Counted from the stretch's first letter, positions 1 to 12,016 are shown. The stretch: 64,000 nucleotides of DNA from Acinetobacter amyesii (GCF_002018365.1 NZ_MVKX01000011.1:62001-126000); one strand, 5' to 3'. Notes: a model not told the origin generated them from the sequence alone. Translations and numbers: made by a program.

Positions 1-105
1 GCAATGGCTGGATTGAGTCACACCTTGTGCAATAAATCTAGATTATAAAAGTGTATACAACGGCATCAGCCCTACATAACAACTTCACTCTATTGAGCAC
101 TAGTC

Positions 106-1743
106 ATGAATAATAATCACAAAATCAGCATTATCGCTGCTGTATTTACGACATTGGTGGGCTGTGGTGGATCAAGCTCTAATGATGATGGCGCGACACC
201 TACACCTACACCTACACCTACACCTACACCTACACCTACACCTACACCTACACCTACACCTACACCTACACCTACACCTACACCTACACCTACGCCAACA
301 CCAACACCAACACCAACACCAACACCAACACCAACACCAACACCAACAACTGTAGCGGATAAATTCACAGGTGAATGGATTCAAGGGAACTCTGCCCTCG
401 GTAACAGTAATTGCGATTTACCACAAATTTCAATTCATAAAACCAGTGAAAATTCAGTCAGTGCACAGAACGAAGAACTAAAATATGCAGTACACAATAG
501 TTCAAGCAAAACCTGCAGCGGTGAATTTATTTCCAAACGCTATCAATTACTTCATGACATGGTCATGAGTGAAATACAGCCGGCTGCAACACTAAATAAC
601 TTTGAATATCATGCGATTAAGTTTCAAGCAGTCAGAGGTGGCGCGACGAGCAACCGTGTCTTAACTTTTTTAAATAATAATTCTTTCTGTGTGATCAACG
701 CGACGATTTCAAATCCAAGCTATATCATCATGCAACGCGGTCTAATTACTGACCCACTCAAGGACAGCCGCTGCTATACAAAAAACACCAATGAATTCTT
801 CACCAATTTAAAACCGAAAGCCAAAATCACAACTGCAGACTTTAAGTCTGAAAGTTTTATTAATTCGACCGACACAGTAAACTTCTTGGCTCAGCTCAAT
901 ACAATGGGACAAAGTGGTTATAAGTTAATTGGCTATGATTCTAAAACTTTGGACAATGGCAATGTTAATAGCTACATGAAACTTGCCAATGAAAATACGC
1001 GTTTCAATCATATTGTGGCAGATCGTACAGCACCCTCTACCGCTGACATTTATTTTACATGGCGTAATCAGTTAAATGAAAAAGGCAAATCAGGTTATCA
1101 ATACTTGCATAGCGTCAGACCGACCAATGCCCTGAATTTCAAAGATTATTTTATTAAGAAGGAAAATGATACCGCAACATACACCTATGACAGCGGCTAT
1201 GCTTCCCCACTCGTAGACCCAGTGCAACTGGAAACCATGCTTAATACACTGGGTGCCCAAGGCTGCCGTATTATTCAATTCAAAAGTTATTTCACTGGTT
1301 TACGTCCTGAAATTCTGAACGGCAATCAAAATAGTCCTAAAGTTGCAACCTGTATAAATAGCAGCGCACACCATGGCACCTACAGCTATCGTCATAAAAC
1401 TTACCCAACCGGCAGCAATAGTGTAGAGCGCAGCTTAAAATTACAGGAGTTGATTGATGAGCAGGCTAAAGACGGTTACCGCTTAGTCAGCCGTGCTTTA
1501 GATATGAGTTCAACCACCAAAAACGGCATGCTGTTTATGAAAGACAGTGAAAACACCAATGTCGGTGAGTTTAAAGTCTTTAGCGAAACTGTCTTTGCAA
1601 CGTCGACGTTTAACGATGTCTTGCTGAAACGTCTTCAGCAGCAAGGTCAACTCGGTTGGTTATACACCAGTGGTCAACTACTGTTTGCAAACAATCCAAA
1701 ACATCTACAAACAGAACTGAGTGACTTTAATTTAATTGATTAA
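106..1743 (+). CDS. lipoprotein with Pro-Thr linker and repeated GxxGY motif
   Basis: Unrecognised surface or periplasmic lipoprotein of 545 residues. It opens with a short basic/hydrophobic signal and a lipobox ending in Cys20 (TLVGC), so it should be lipidated and membrane-anchored. Residues 31-82 are an almost pure Thr-Pro tract, about 25 Pro-Thr dipeptides, which looks like an extended linker. The globular part carries a motif of the form LxxxLxxxGxxGYxL about five times (near residues 260, 319, 375, 446 and 506), resembling the hallmark of small DUF4177-type domains; that family link is my inference. Paired cysteines in the 90-260 region could form disulfides. It stands alone, converging on the next gene. 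Confidence is high for a lipoprotein and low for any function. Confidence 0.8.
   Translation: MNNNHKISIIAAVFTTLVGCGGSSSNDDGATPTPTPTPTPTPTPTPTPTPTPTPTPTPTPTPTPTPTPTPTPTPTPTPTPTTVADKFTGEWIQGNSALGNSNCDLPQISIHKTSENSVSAQNEELKYAVHNSSSKTCSGEFISKRYQLLHDMVMSEIQPAATLNNFEYHAIKFQAVRGGATSNRVLTFLNNNSFCVINATISNPSYIIMQRGLITDPLKDSRCYTKNTNEFFTNLKPKAKITTADFKSESFINSTDTVNFLAQLNTMGQSGYKLIGYDSKTLDNGNVNSYMKLANENTRFNHIVADRTAPSTADIYFTWRNQLNEKGKSGYQYLHSVRPTNALNFKDYFIKKENDTATYTYDSGYASPLVDPVQLETMLNTLGAQGCRIIQFKSYFTGLRPEILNGNQNSPKVATCINSSAHHGTYSYRHKTYPTGSNSVERSLKLQELIDEQAKDGYRLVSRALDMSSTTKNGMLFMKDSENTNVGEFKVFSETVFATSTFNDVLLKRLQQQGQLGWLYTSGQLLFANNPKHLQTELSDFNLID
199..348 (+). repeat. in-frame hexanucleotide tandem repeat (Pro-Thr codons)
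   Basis: Twenty-five back-to-back 6-bp units: fifteen CCTACA and one CCTACG, then nine CCAACA. All encode Pro-Thr. The two blocks differ in the proline/threonine codons, suggesting two separate rounds of expansion. Because the unit is 6 bp, slippage changes linker length without shifting the frame. Confidence 0.95.
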
Positions 1744-1786
1744 TTCACGAGGTAATTTGAGCTTTTAAAAGTCCTTGAGCTTTTCC

Positions 1787-1816
1787 ATGTCCTTGATGTC
1801 TCGGCATCAAGGACAT
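1787..1816. terminator. 12-bp inverted repeat between convergent genes
   Basis: Arms ATGTCCTTGATG and CATCAAGGACAT pair perfectly around a 6-nt loop (tctcgg). It lies between two convergent genes and could terminate both, but the T-run is poor on either side, so this is a hairpin with likely rather than proven terminator function. Confidence 0.5.
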
Positions 1817-1855
1817 TAATTATTGAGATGGATCAAAAGGGTTTCAGCAAACCAC

Positions 1856-2356
1856 TTATTTTAAGCGGCAATTAAAACCCATCTTGGTATCTACGATATT
1901 TTTTTCATAACCCAAACTTTGAATAAATTGATTTCGATCTGCTACTAGCTGTTGATCAGCAACGCTAAGACGCGCTTTATTTTTTTGAGCCAAGCTGTAT
2001 GTTTCATTGACTAAGCCTTGATATAGTCCACATACTTCCTGACGCTTTGCTTTTTTCAATTGGCGACCACCATACCAAGAACGCTCAAAATCGTCGGCTT
2101 TTAGTGTTTTCCCCCATTCCTCAATACGCTGATTTTGTCTTTGCTGCATTTCCAGCATGCCCTGCTGGATTTCAGCCTTAGTAAAAGGCTTAATCACCTC
2201 AGCCTTTGGTACAACTGGAACATTTTCTGTAGTTGCAGTGACGGTCACTGGTGTCTGTTCCGTTGTGGTCGATACGGTTGGATTAGCCCAACTCATTGAT
2301 GAAATGAATCCGGTCGCAATCACGACACCAAAAGCTTTTAAATTTATAGATTTCAA
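1856..2356 (-). CDS. small secreted protein of unknown function
   Basis: A 166-residue protein with a clear Sec signal peptide (basic start, hydrophobic stretch, SWA-N cleavage site near residue 24), so probably periplasmic. After the signal comes a Thr/Val/Pro-rich stretch (about residues 25-55), then a charged helical part rich in Gln, Lys and Glu. Two cysteines, one near residue 109 and one near the C-terminus, could form a disulfide. I do not recognise the family. It is transcribed alone, converging on the lipoprotein gene and ending about 110 bp from it. Confidence 0.65.
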   Translation of the reverse strand: MKSINLKAFGVVIATGFISSMSWANPTVSTTTEQTPVTVTATTENVPVVPKAEVIKPFTKAEIQQGMLEMQQRQNQRIEEWGKTLKADDFERSWYGGRQLKKAKRQEVCGLYQGLVNETYSLAQKNKARLSVADQQLVADRNQFIQSLGYEKNIVDTKMGFNCRLK

Positions 2357-2483
2357 GTTTTAAGTACCCGTTTTATTTCTTCACAGTGTTCTTATACACA
2401 TTTTTATATTGATGCTGAAGTTTTTAACCCCTTATTTTACAAAACTTCATTGCTGTAAACGGTTCACTGTGCTCACTCCCAAT

Positions 2484-2511
2484 AAAAAACCGCTCGATAG
2501 AGCGGCTTTTT
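2484..2511 (-). terminator. intrinsic terminator of trmL
   Basis: Stem CCGCTC/GAGCGG around a gata loop, with A-runs on the left and T-runs on the right. Read leftwards, the hairpin is followed by a T-run, as expected for a terminator just beyond the trmL stop. Confidence 0.75.
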
Positions 2512-2524
2512 GAACAGATCACAC

Positions 2525-3004
2525 TTAGACCAATTCTTTAAAGTCTTGCTGACGCCAAGCTTCATATAAAATCACAGCAGTAGCATTAGACAAGTTTAAA
2601 CTGCGTGAATTAGGTGCCATCGGCAGGCGAATCCAATGTTCTTTCGGGAACATCAAACGGACATTTTCCGGCAAACCACGTGTTTCTGGCCCCATCAACA
2701 AAGCTACAGGACGGTTTAAATTAGAGGTATGCGGTGTTTCAAAACCTTTGGTGGTTAATGGATAAATGGCATCCATCTCAATACCTTGCGCTTTTAAGCC
2801 CGCAAGGCATTCTTCAACGTTTTCCCACACTTTCATGTGTGCCCATTCATGATAATCCAAACCTGCACGGCGAAGTTTTTTATCATCCAGCTCAAAACCT
2901 AATGGCTTGACCAAATGTAACTGCGCTCCAGTATTGGCACATAAACGAATGATATTCCCTGTATTTGCAGGAATTTCTGGCTCGTATAAAACAACATGGA
3001 TCAC
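2525..3004 (-). CDS. trmL: tRNA (cytidine(34)-2'-O)-methyltransferase
   Basis: SPOUT-class methyltransferase that 2'-O-methylates the wobble nucleotide (C34/cmnm5U34) of tRNA-Leu using SAM. At 159 residues it has the usual TrmL length. It starts with MIHVVLYEPEIPANTGNIIR, the family signature including the conserved N-T-G-N-I-R segment. The C-terminal trefoil-knot SAM-binding motifs are present: GPETRGLP, then IRLPM and SRSLNLSNA. It lies downstream of cysG on the same strand, separated by about 320 bp holding a tandem repeat, so it probably has its own promoter. Confidence 0.95.
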   Translation of the reverse strand: MIHVVLYEPEIPANTGNIIRLCANTGAQLHLVKPLGFELDDKKLRRAGLDYHEWAHMKVWENVEECLAGLKAQGIEMDAIYPLTTKGFETPHTSNLNRPVALLMGPETRGLPENVRLMFPKEHWIRLPMAPNSRSLNLSNATAVILYEAWRQQDFKELV

Positions 3005-3098
3005 AGTTTTTTTCTCTACTCTTTAGTTAAATAATGGCTTTAAGCTCAGGCTATAGTTTCTATAGCTGAAGCATAAGTTTAGATGGTACAACAAGCGC

Positions 3099-3330
3099 TT
3101 GCTTATCTACATTGCTTAGCTTGCGCATTGCATATGGACTATACGAGAGTTTGCATATCCTCTTTGCTTAGCTTTCGCATTGCGATTGGATAATATCAGA
3201 ACTTGCTTATCCTCTTTGCTCAGGCATAGCCTTCGCCTTGCATTTGGACAATTCAGCAGCTTGCTTATCCTCTTTACTCAGGCATAGCCTTCGCCTTGCG
3301 CTCGGGCAACGCGTTGCGTTGCTTATCCTC
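3099..3330. repeat. degenerate tandem repeat, 52/58-bp units, overlapping the cysG stop
   Basis: Five copies of a unit starting TTGCTTATCCTCTTTGCTCA begin at about 3099, 3151, 3203, 3261 and 3319, giving spacings of 52, 52, 58 and 58 bp. The two longer units carry an extra GGCATA near the middle. The last copy contains the cysG stop codon and its final codons, so the array appears to be copies of the cysG tail extending into the cysG-trmL gap. It is not CRISPR: there are no constant repeats separated by unique spacers. Confidence 0.8.
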
Positions 3331-4723
3331 GCTCATGCCATTGAAGTTGTTCACGCAGACTCACCACATCACCAATAATGGTCAATGTAGGCGCCTGAAT
3401 TTGGTATTCACTGACTTTAGATGCAATATCTGCCAATGTCCCGACCACGACTTTTTGTTCAGGTGTCGTCCCTTTAGAAACCAATGCGACAGGCATGTCT
3501 GGACGCTGCCCATACGCGATGAGTTTCTCACAAATTTTTTCTAGACCGACCAAGCCCATATACAGCACGAGCGTTTGATTTTGATAAACCAACTCATTCC
3601 AAGGTAGCTCAGGTGAACCTTCTTTCAGATGCCCTGTCAAGAAGCGTACACTTTGCGCATAATCACGATGCGTTAAAGGAATCCCTGCATAAGCCGAACA
3701 TCCAGAGGCAGCAGTAATTCCCGGAACGACTTGGAAGGCAACGCCTGCCGCAAAGAGTTCCTGAATTTCTTCACCGCCGCGGCCAAAGATGAACGGATCT
3801 CCACCTTTTAAGCGGCAGACGCGTTTTCCTTCACTGGCATATTTCACCAGTAAGGCATTGATGCCTTCTTGCGGAACAGCATGATTGGATCTTGCTTTAC
3901 CTACATAGATTTTTTCAGCATCACGGCGGCAGAGGTCCATAATCGGCTGAGAAACCAAACGGTCATAGATCACCACATCCGCTTGCTGCATTAAACGTAG
4001 GGCTTTTAAGGTCAGTAGTTCAGGATCACCCGGCCCTGCACCCACCAAATACACCTCACCTTTCGGCTGTTTCCATTCCAATAAGGCCTGTTCAATCAAA
4101 CGATTGGCTTCAGTCAAATTATCATTAAACACCTGCTCTTTGAGCGGACTTGCATACAAGTCTTCCCAAAAAATACGGCGTTCATCTGGATTAACAATTT
4201 TGGCTTTAACAGCTGCGCGCCATTGACCTGAGAACTCAGCCAGTTTGCCCATGCCATGCGGTATTGAGCTTTCTAACTGGGTACGTATTTGGCGCGAGAG
4301 TACTGGTGATGTGCCATTGGATGCAACGGAGATGACCAGCGGAGAACGGTCAATAATTGCAGGAACCATAAAACGGCAATGTGGCGGATCATCAACACTA
4401 TTGACCAAGACATTTTCAGCTTCACAGGCTTCAAATACCGCCTGATTGACAGCTTTGTCATTGGTTGCTGCAATCACTAAACGAAACTGACGCAGCGCAA
4501 TGGCATTTTCTTGATAAACCGATTCGTGATAAACCGAGTTGAGATATTGACCTTGGGTTTGATTAACCAAGCTCAATAAATCATCTTCAATTTCGGGTGA
4601 ACAAACTGTCAGCTGTGCGCCCGCTTTTGCAAGCAGCACAGCCTTTCGATATGCAATTCGACCACCACCAACAATCAGACAAGGTTGCTGCTGCAACTTC
4701 AAAGAGATTGGAAAGATATCCAC
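3323..4723 (-). CDS. cysG: siroheme synthase (multifunctional CysG)
   Basis: Makes siroheme from uroporphyrinogen III for sulfite and nitrite reductases. The N-terminal half is the NAD-dependent precorrin-2 dehydrogenase/ferrochelatase (Rossmann motif CLIVGGGRIA near residue 17). The C-terminal half is the SAM-dependent uroporphyrinogen-III methyltransferase (VYLVGAGPGDPELLTLKALR, GGDPFIFGRGGEE, and VVPGITAASG motifs). I place the start at a GTG at 4723 rather than the ATG 39 bases upstream: VDIFPISLKL aligns with the usual CysG N-terminus, and a GAGG Shine-Dalgarno sits 6 nt before it. This gives 466 residues, close to the E. coli enzyme. It follows serS on the same strand with a 70-bp gap, so co-transcription is likely. 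Confidence 0.93.
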   Translation of the reverse strand: MDIFPISLKLQQQPCLIVGGGRIAYRKAVLLAKAGAQLTVCSPEIEDDLLSLVNQTQGQYLNSVYHESVYQENAIALRQFRLVIAATNDKAVNQAVFEACEAENVLVNSVDDPPHCRFMVPAIIDRSPLVISVASNGTSPVLSRQIRTQLESSIPHGMGKLAEFSGQWRAAVKAKIVNPDERRIFWEDLYASPLKEQVFNDNLTEANRLIEQALLEWKQPKGEVYLVGAGPGDPELLTLKALRLMQQADVVIYDRLVSQPIMDLCRRDAEKIYVGKARSNHAVPQEGINALLVKYASEGKRVCRLKGGDPFIFGRGGEEIQELFAAGVAFQVVPGITAASGCSAYAGIPLTHRDYAQSVRFLTGHLKEGSPELPWNELVYQNQTLVLYMGLVGLEKICEKLIAYGQRPDMPVALVSKGTTPEQKVVVGTLADIASKVSEYQIQAPTLTIIGDVVSLREQLQWHERG

Positions 4724-4796
4724 ACACGACCTCAATAGTTTAAATCTGATTGTCTTAAGCAATTTTTGTGCACAAATGTATGCACTTTATCGACTA

Positions 4797-6119
<1,323 letters not shown>

Positions 6120-6185
6120 TTAAAAATACAGTGACCGAGCTTACAGCTGCCCCTTATTAGACCAATAATCTTGCTGCAAATTGTC

Positions 6186-6977
6186 TTATTTGGTTTCGTA
6201 ATTTGGCAAACTTGGTAAATATTCAGGTTTAAATAGCCCTTTAGCCATAAAATATGGAAGTTTTAGCTCAGGCATGCCCTCTGCGTAGCTCGCCAATTCA
6301 TACAATGGATAAGCAAATACGATCCCGTTCGCGCCATAATAAAAATTATCGCTTAACTGTAGTTTTGAACGTTCAATATCGTGACTATCTAACCACATAT
6401 AGTTAGCATCAAAAAGTGCGCTAATCACTTTCGCATCTGCACCTTTGACTAAGACATCTTGTAAAGCCAAACGTTTTTTGGCTTTTAAATCAAAATTGAC
6501 ATATTCAACATGCGACATGCCATGAGCAGCATGCGCTGCGTAGGTATAGCTTTCGATCGCAAAAGTTGCGATATGCCCCCACTGACTAATATATCGAACA
6601 GAAGTGGTACTTTGACTTAGGCCTGCATCGGTCTTGTCCGATAAATCAATTTTTTGATTCGGCTCAGTTGAAAATGCAATTGGATCTGCCTTTTTAATCC
6701 GGTCAGTAAAATATTGATTGATCCAATCAACATTGGTTTCAACCGTTTGAATCGTATATTGGGTACAACCTTCCGCATCGCAAGCTTGTGCTTTCGGCAA
6801 TTGCATCGCAACAGATTTAGATTGAATAAGTGGAATCGCATCAGCGACGACCGCTGGCTTCTGTTCCGTTGTTGCACCTTCAACAGGTTCATTTCGAGGA
6901 TGACAGGCCGTTAATGATCCGACTAAAACCACAGCTGAAACAGCCCAAGCTATATTATTCATATGATTTTTTTTCAT
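6186..6977 (-). CDS. RsiV/DUF3298-like lipoprotein
   Basis: Putative lipoprotein with a signal peptide and a lipobox (SLTAC) near residue 25. The C-terminal half, with WGHIATFAIESYTYAAHAAHG followed by LQDVLVKGADAKV and the NFYYGANGIVFAYPLYELASYAEG block, is the pattern of the DUF3298/RsiV domain, found as the extracytoplasmic part of RsiV (anti-sigma V, lysozyme-binding in Bacillus) and in stand-alone Gram-negative lipoproteins. No sigma factor gene is adjacent, so an anti-sigma role is not implied. The start at 6977 is chosen because it gives a compact signal peptide; an internal ATG five codons later is also possible. Confidence 0.75.
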   Translation of the reverse strand: MKKNHMNNIAWAVSAVVLVGSLTACHPRNEPVEGATTEQKPAVVADAIPLIQSKSVAMQLPKAQACDAEGCTQYTIQTVETNVDWINQYFTDRIKKADPIAFSTEPNQKIDLSDKTDAGLSQSTTSVRYISQWGHIATFAIESYTYAAHAAHGMSHVEYVNFDLKAKKRLALQDVLVKGADAKVISALFDANYMWLDSHDIERSKLQLSDNFYYGANGIVFAYPLYELASYAEGMPELKLPYFMAKGLFKPEYLPSLPNYETK

Positions 6978-7096
6978 CCCAAAATTCCCTATAGCAACAG
7001 TCAAAACCACAAGTCACTTCATTTAAGTAACCTGCGAATATCAGCATACTACTAAATTTCACTTAAATTCAGCTTGCTTGCTTTACATTTCTCCAT

Positions 7097-7126
7097 AAAA
7101 AAAGCAGACCGATGTCTGCTTTTTTT
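7097..7126. terminator. bidirectional-looking terminator after lolA
   Basis: A-run, stem GCAGAC/GTCTGC with a short loop, then a T-run. It lies immediately downstream of the lolA stop; read leftwards the hairpin is followed by a T-run. Confidence 0.8.
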
Positions 7127-7138
7127 CGTTCATGACAA

Positions 7139-7834
7139 TTATTGATCGATAATGTCCGTACCTTTTGGAGGTACAAAGTTAAAGGTTGACGCTGGAATAG
7201 ACGCATTCACCTTCACATTATTGAAACGAACATTTGTTGTTTGACCTAATGAGTCTTGGAGAATCATTAAGGTCGGCGCATTTTTCGCACCAAAACTAAT
7301 GGTTAAGCTTTGAAACACACCATCATCACTTTTTGGGTATAAGGTGTAATATGTTTTGGTCTTATTCGGCTGTGTAATACGATAAGACTTCATGATTTGA
7401 GCAGTATTACCTGACAATAATAATGCAGGCGTATTCGCAACTTGGTCATCTAAGCTTTGGCGTACTGCTTGTTGTAGGTCTGGGTCATAGATCCAAACTG
7501 TTTTACCTGTAGTCGCAATGGTTTGCTTAGATGGGCTGGTTGTTTCCCAATAGAATTTACCCGGACGCTGAACTTTCATGACCCCACTAAAAGTTTGGTT
7601 CATATGCTGCGCACTTAAACCTTTCTTTTGAGTAGCTTTCGGGTTAGTCACTTTTGTAGTTTGCTGAAAGTTAGCTGTAAAACTTTTAATACCCGATAAT
7701 TGTTTCACCAAATTGGCAGTTGCCTGCTGCTCCGACGCTGCAACTGGTGCCGCGAATACTGTCGTACTCATAACCGGTGCCAGTGTCGCTGCACCTAATG
7801 CCATAGCACAGATGGTTTTACGAAGCATTTTCAT
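7139..7834 (-). CDS. lolA: outer-membrane lipoprotein carrier protein LolA
   Basis: Periplasmic chaperone that takes lipoproteins from LolCDE in the inner membrane to LolB in the outer membrane. It has a Sec signal peptide (MKMLRKTICAMALGAATLAP, cleaving after VFA near residue 28). The mature part shows the LolA pattern: LSGIKSFTANFQQTTKV, then FSGVMKVQRPGKFYWETTSP and KTVWIYDPDLQQAV. The 231-residue length fits when the start is placed at ATG 7834, which has an AAAGGTGA Shine-Dalgarno; a longer open frame upstream lacks one and would bury the signal peptide. It is monocistronic by spacing. Confidence 0.9.
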   Translation of the reverse strand: MKMLRKTICAMALGAATLAPVMSTTVFAAPVAASEQQATANLVKQLSGIKSFTANFQQTTKVTNPKATQKKGLSAQHMNQTFSGVMKVQRPGKFYWETTSPSKQTIATTGKTVWIYDPDLQQAVRQSLDDQVANTPALLLSGNTAQIMKSYRITQPNKTKTYYTLYPKSDDGVFQSLTISFGAKNAPTLMILQDSLGQTTNVRFNNVKVNASIPASTFNFVPPKGTDIIDQ

Positions 7835-7988
7835 AGATTCACCTTTTATATTTGCATCAACGCAATTTGTTAGATGGCTCCATCTTAAACCACTTTCATT
7901 GACTAAATTTAGAGAAAATAAGAAGTTTTGTATGGTTATTAATGCAAATTGCTGTTTTTTATTCATCATGATGGAGAAATATAAAGTA

Positions 7989-8019
7989 AAAAGGCACTTG
8001 ATTTAACTCAAATGCCTTT
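7989..8019. terminator. hairpin downstream of the autotransporter gene
   Basis: Arms AAAGGCA-TTGA and TCAA-TGCCTTT face each other around a short AT loop, 50 bp after the autotransporter stop and with a T-run in the leftward direction. Confidence 0.6.
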
Positions 8020-8066
8020 CAAATAATTAAACAACATTTTAGCAATTTCAACATTCCAATATTGAG

Positions 8067-9782
<1,716 letters not shown>

Positions 9783-9921
9783 GTCCTTATCCTTTTTTTG
9801 TATTTGTACTCCTCTATTACGCTCTTTAAATTTTGTGATTTAAATCACTATTTATGGTGATTTATTGCTTTATACATCATTTGTAACAATCAAAAAAAAT
9901 ACATCACATTTTCTTCAGACG

Positions 9922-9952
9922 AAAAAAACCCGCAAAAATTGCGGGTTTTTTT
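9922..9952 (-). terminator. intrinsic terminator of rplU-rpmA
   Basis: A-run, ACCCGCAA/TTGCGGGT stem, T-run, placed just beyond the rpmA stop. Symmetric enough to also stop transcription coming from the other side. Confidence 0.85.
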
Positions 9953-9962
9953 CTATTAAAGC

Positions 9963-10217
9963 TTACGCTTCAACAGATACGTAGCGACGACCGAATTGGC
10001 CTTTCACTTCGAATTTCACAACGCCGTCAGCAGTTGCAAATAAAGTATGGTCACGGCCCATACCTACATTTACACCAGCGTGGAATTCAGTACCACGTTG
10101 ACGAACGATGATGTTACCAGCAGTCACAGATTGACCGCCGTAGATTTTAACACCCAACATTTTTGGGTTCGAGTCACGACCGTTTTTAGTCGAACCACCG
10201 GCTTTTTTAGTTGCCAT
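9963..10217 (-). CDS. rpmA: 50S ribosomal protein L27
   Basis: Ribosomal protein near the peptidyl-transferase centre. The 84-residue sequence is canonical: [19 protein letters not shown], then [20 protein letters not shown] and [16 protein letters not shown]. It is the second gene of the rplU-rpmA operon, 19 bp after rplU, and has a strong terminator behind it. Confidence 0.98.
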   Translation of the reverse strand: MATKKAGGSTKNGRDSNPKMLGVKIYGGQSVTAGNIIVRQRGTEFHAGVNVGMGRDHTLFATADGVVKFEVKGQFGRRYVSVEA

Positions 10218-10236
10218 GTCTACTTACTCCTCGTAA

Positions 10237-10548
10237 TTAGCCTGAAATAGCTGTAATTTTCAACTCAGTGAACCATTGACGGTGACCTTGTTGTTTACGA
10301 TAGTGTTTACGACGACGCATTTTGATGATGCGGATTTTGTCGTGACGACCATGGCTAACTACTTCAGCAGTTACTTTAGCGCCAGCTACTACTGGTGCAC
10401 CAATTTGAATGCTGTCACCGTTAACAAGCATCAACACGTCATCAAAAGTAACAGTTGAGCCAGTTTCAGCTTTCAATAATTCTACTTTAAGGGTTTCACC
10501 CTCAACTACACGGTGTTGTTTACCACCGCTTTGGATTACTGCGTACAT
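10237..10548 (-). CDS. rplU: 50S ribosomal protein L21
   Basis: Binds 23S rRNA in the large subunit. At 103 residues it has the normal length, with [18 protein letters not shown] at the N-terminus and the basic [14 protein letters not shown] segment near the C-terminus, typical of L21. First gene of the rplU-rpmA operon, divergent from ispB, an arrangement common in gammaproteobacteria. Confidence 0.98.
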   Translation of the reverse strand: MYAVIQSGGKQHRVVEGETLKVELLKAETGSTVTFDDVLMLVNGDSIQIGAPVVAGAKVTAEVVSHGRHDKIRIIKMRRRKHYRKQQGHRQWFTELKITAISG

Positions 10549-11007
10549 TTAAGTACTCCAAACATGCCCGTGTTGTCGTGCCGGTAAAGGGATATACCGA
10601 TCTTAAAACGATCGTCACTGGGGTTTTGCAAAGGCAAAGATTTTAAGGGATAACCCGAAAAACAACAAGTCATTTCCGTAAAATATTAGATGAGTATGCG
10701 TTTATTATATAAACAGCGTCATTAAAACCATTAAAATGAGTGCTCTATTTCACTTATCATGCTTTTGGCAAGGTTTGACATAGATTTTTAGCAACAATTC
10801 GCTAATATACACTGGACTGACATCAACAACATGCTGTTCAAACAACATGCTAAAGATAAAAGTCTGTTAAAAAATAAGTACAATACTTCCGCTTGATGAA
10901 AAAAATCACTTAAGATTAAGTCAATTGAGTAAGTTCTTATCTGTTATTCATATAACAAATTGCTACACTACGTCTGTAATTCAAAAATTATTGAGGTTTC
11001 TCTTCAT
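10549..11007. other. divergent intergenic region rplU / ispB
   Basis: About 460 bp without a convincing gene. It should hold the divergent promoters of the ribosomal operon and of ispB plus the rplU leader. Apart from the rplU promoter candidate I see no clear hairpin or operator. Confidence 0.5.
10640..10668 (-). promoter_or_regulatory. candidate sigma-70 promoter for rplU-rpmA
   Basis: Reading leftwards, TTGTTG (10668-10663) and TAAAAT (10645-10640) are separated by 17 bp, about 95 bp upstream of the rplU start. The match is reasonable but eye-picked; no transcript data support it. Confidence 0.4.
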
Positions 11008-11985
11008 ATGACCATCGACTTTAAGCAAGATATTCTCGCGCCTGTTGCCACTGACTTTGCTGCGATGGACAAATTTATTAATGAAGGGATCACCTCTAAA
11101 GTTGCCTTGGTCATGGCAGTCAGTAAACATGTGGTTGAAGCAGGCGGTAAACGCATGCGTCCAATTATGTGCTTACTTGCAGCAAAAGCTTGTGGTGCAG
11201 AAGATTTAGAAAAACACCGTAAACTTGCAGCAATTATTGAAATGCTACATACCGCAACCTTGGTACATGACGACGTAGTAGATGAATCGGGTTTACGCCG
11301 TGGTCGGCCAACCGCAAATGCGACATGGAATAATCAAACTGCCGTACTTGTGGGTGATTTTCTAATTTCTCGTGCTTTTGATTTATTGGTGGATCTAGAC
11401 AGCAAGGTATTACTCAAAGACTTTTCAACAGGTACCTGTGAAATTGCTGAAGGTGAAGTTTTACAACTTCAATCACAGCACCAACCAGAAACCACAGAAC
11501 AAACTTATTTAGATATTATTCACGGCAAAACATCACGTTTATTTGAGCTCGCTACCGAAGGTGCCGCAATTCTGACTGGTACACCAGAGTACCGTGAACC
11601 GCTTAGAAAATTTGCCGGACACTTTGGAAATGCCTTTCAAATTATTGACGATATTTTAGATTACACCTCAGATGCTGAAACATTAGGTAAAAATATTGGT
11701 GATGATTTGATGGAAGGTAAACCAACTTTACCTTTAATCTCTGCCTTAAAGAATACCACTGGCGAAGAACATGACATTATTCGCCGCAGTATTGCCACAG
11801 GTGGTACGGCAGATTTAGAGCGTGTTATTCAAATTGTACAAAGCTCTGGGGCACTCGATTATTGTAGCCAACGTGCGACTGAAGAAACTGAAGCAGCACT
11901 AGCCGCTTTAGCAGCGCTACCAGATACTGAATATCGTCAAGCTTTAATCAACCTCGCAAACTTGGCATTACACCGAATTCAATAA
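11008..11985 (+). CDS. ispB: octaprenyl/polyprenyl diphosphate synthase
   Basis: Trans-isoprenyl diphosphate synthase that extends farnesyl diphosphate to the long side chain of ubiquinone. Both Asp-rich motifs are present: LVHDDVVDES (first DDxxD-type) and IIDDILDYTSDAETLGKNIG (second), as is the GGKRMRP substrate-binding block near residue 50. The start is ATG 11008 (MTIDFKQDI), which matches IspB and has TGAGG about 10 nt upstream; the frame is open a further 16 codons upstream, but that extension does not look like IspB. Divergent from rplU, a classic arrangement. Confidence 0.93.
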   Translation: MTIDFKQDILAPVATDFAAMDKFINEGITSKVALVMAVSKHVVEAGGKRMRPIMCLLAAKACGAEDLEKHRKLAAIIEMLHTATLVHDDVVDESGLRRGRPTANATWNNQTAVLVGDFLISRAFDLLVDLDSKVLLKDFSTGTCEIAEGEVLQLQSQHQPETTEQTYLDIIHGKTSRLFELATEGAAILTGTPEYREPLRKFAGHFGNAFQIIDDILDYTSDAETLGKNIGDDLMEGKPTLPLISALKNTTGEEHDIIRRSIATGGTADLERVIQIVQSSGALDYCSQRATEETEAALAALAALPDTEYRQALINLANLALHRIQ

Positions 11986-12016
11986 TTAACAATATTCATC
12001 GTAATTCCCCTTGCCT

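Noticed and set aside
117..384. Several open frames on both strands over the Pro-Thr tract (Gly-Val, His-Leu, Cys-Trp repeats)
   Set aside because: They are shadows of the 6-bp repeat, which is free of stops in all frames; only the lipoprotein frame continues into a sensible protein.
3099..3330. CRISPR-like array
   Set aside because: Units are degenerate and contiguous, without constant repeats and unique spacers, and no cas gene is present.
10775..10808. TTGACA and TAATAT as an ispB promoter
   Set aside because: The spacing is 22 bp, too long for a sigma-70 promoter, and no better -10 lies at 17 bp.
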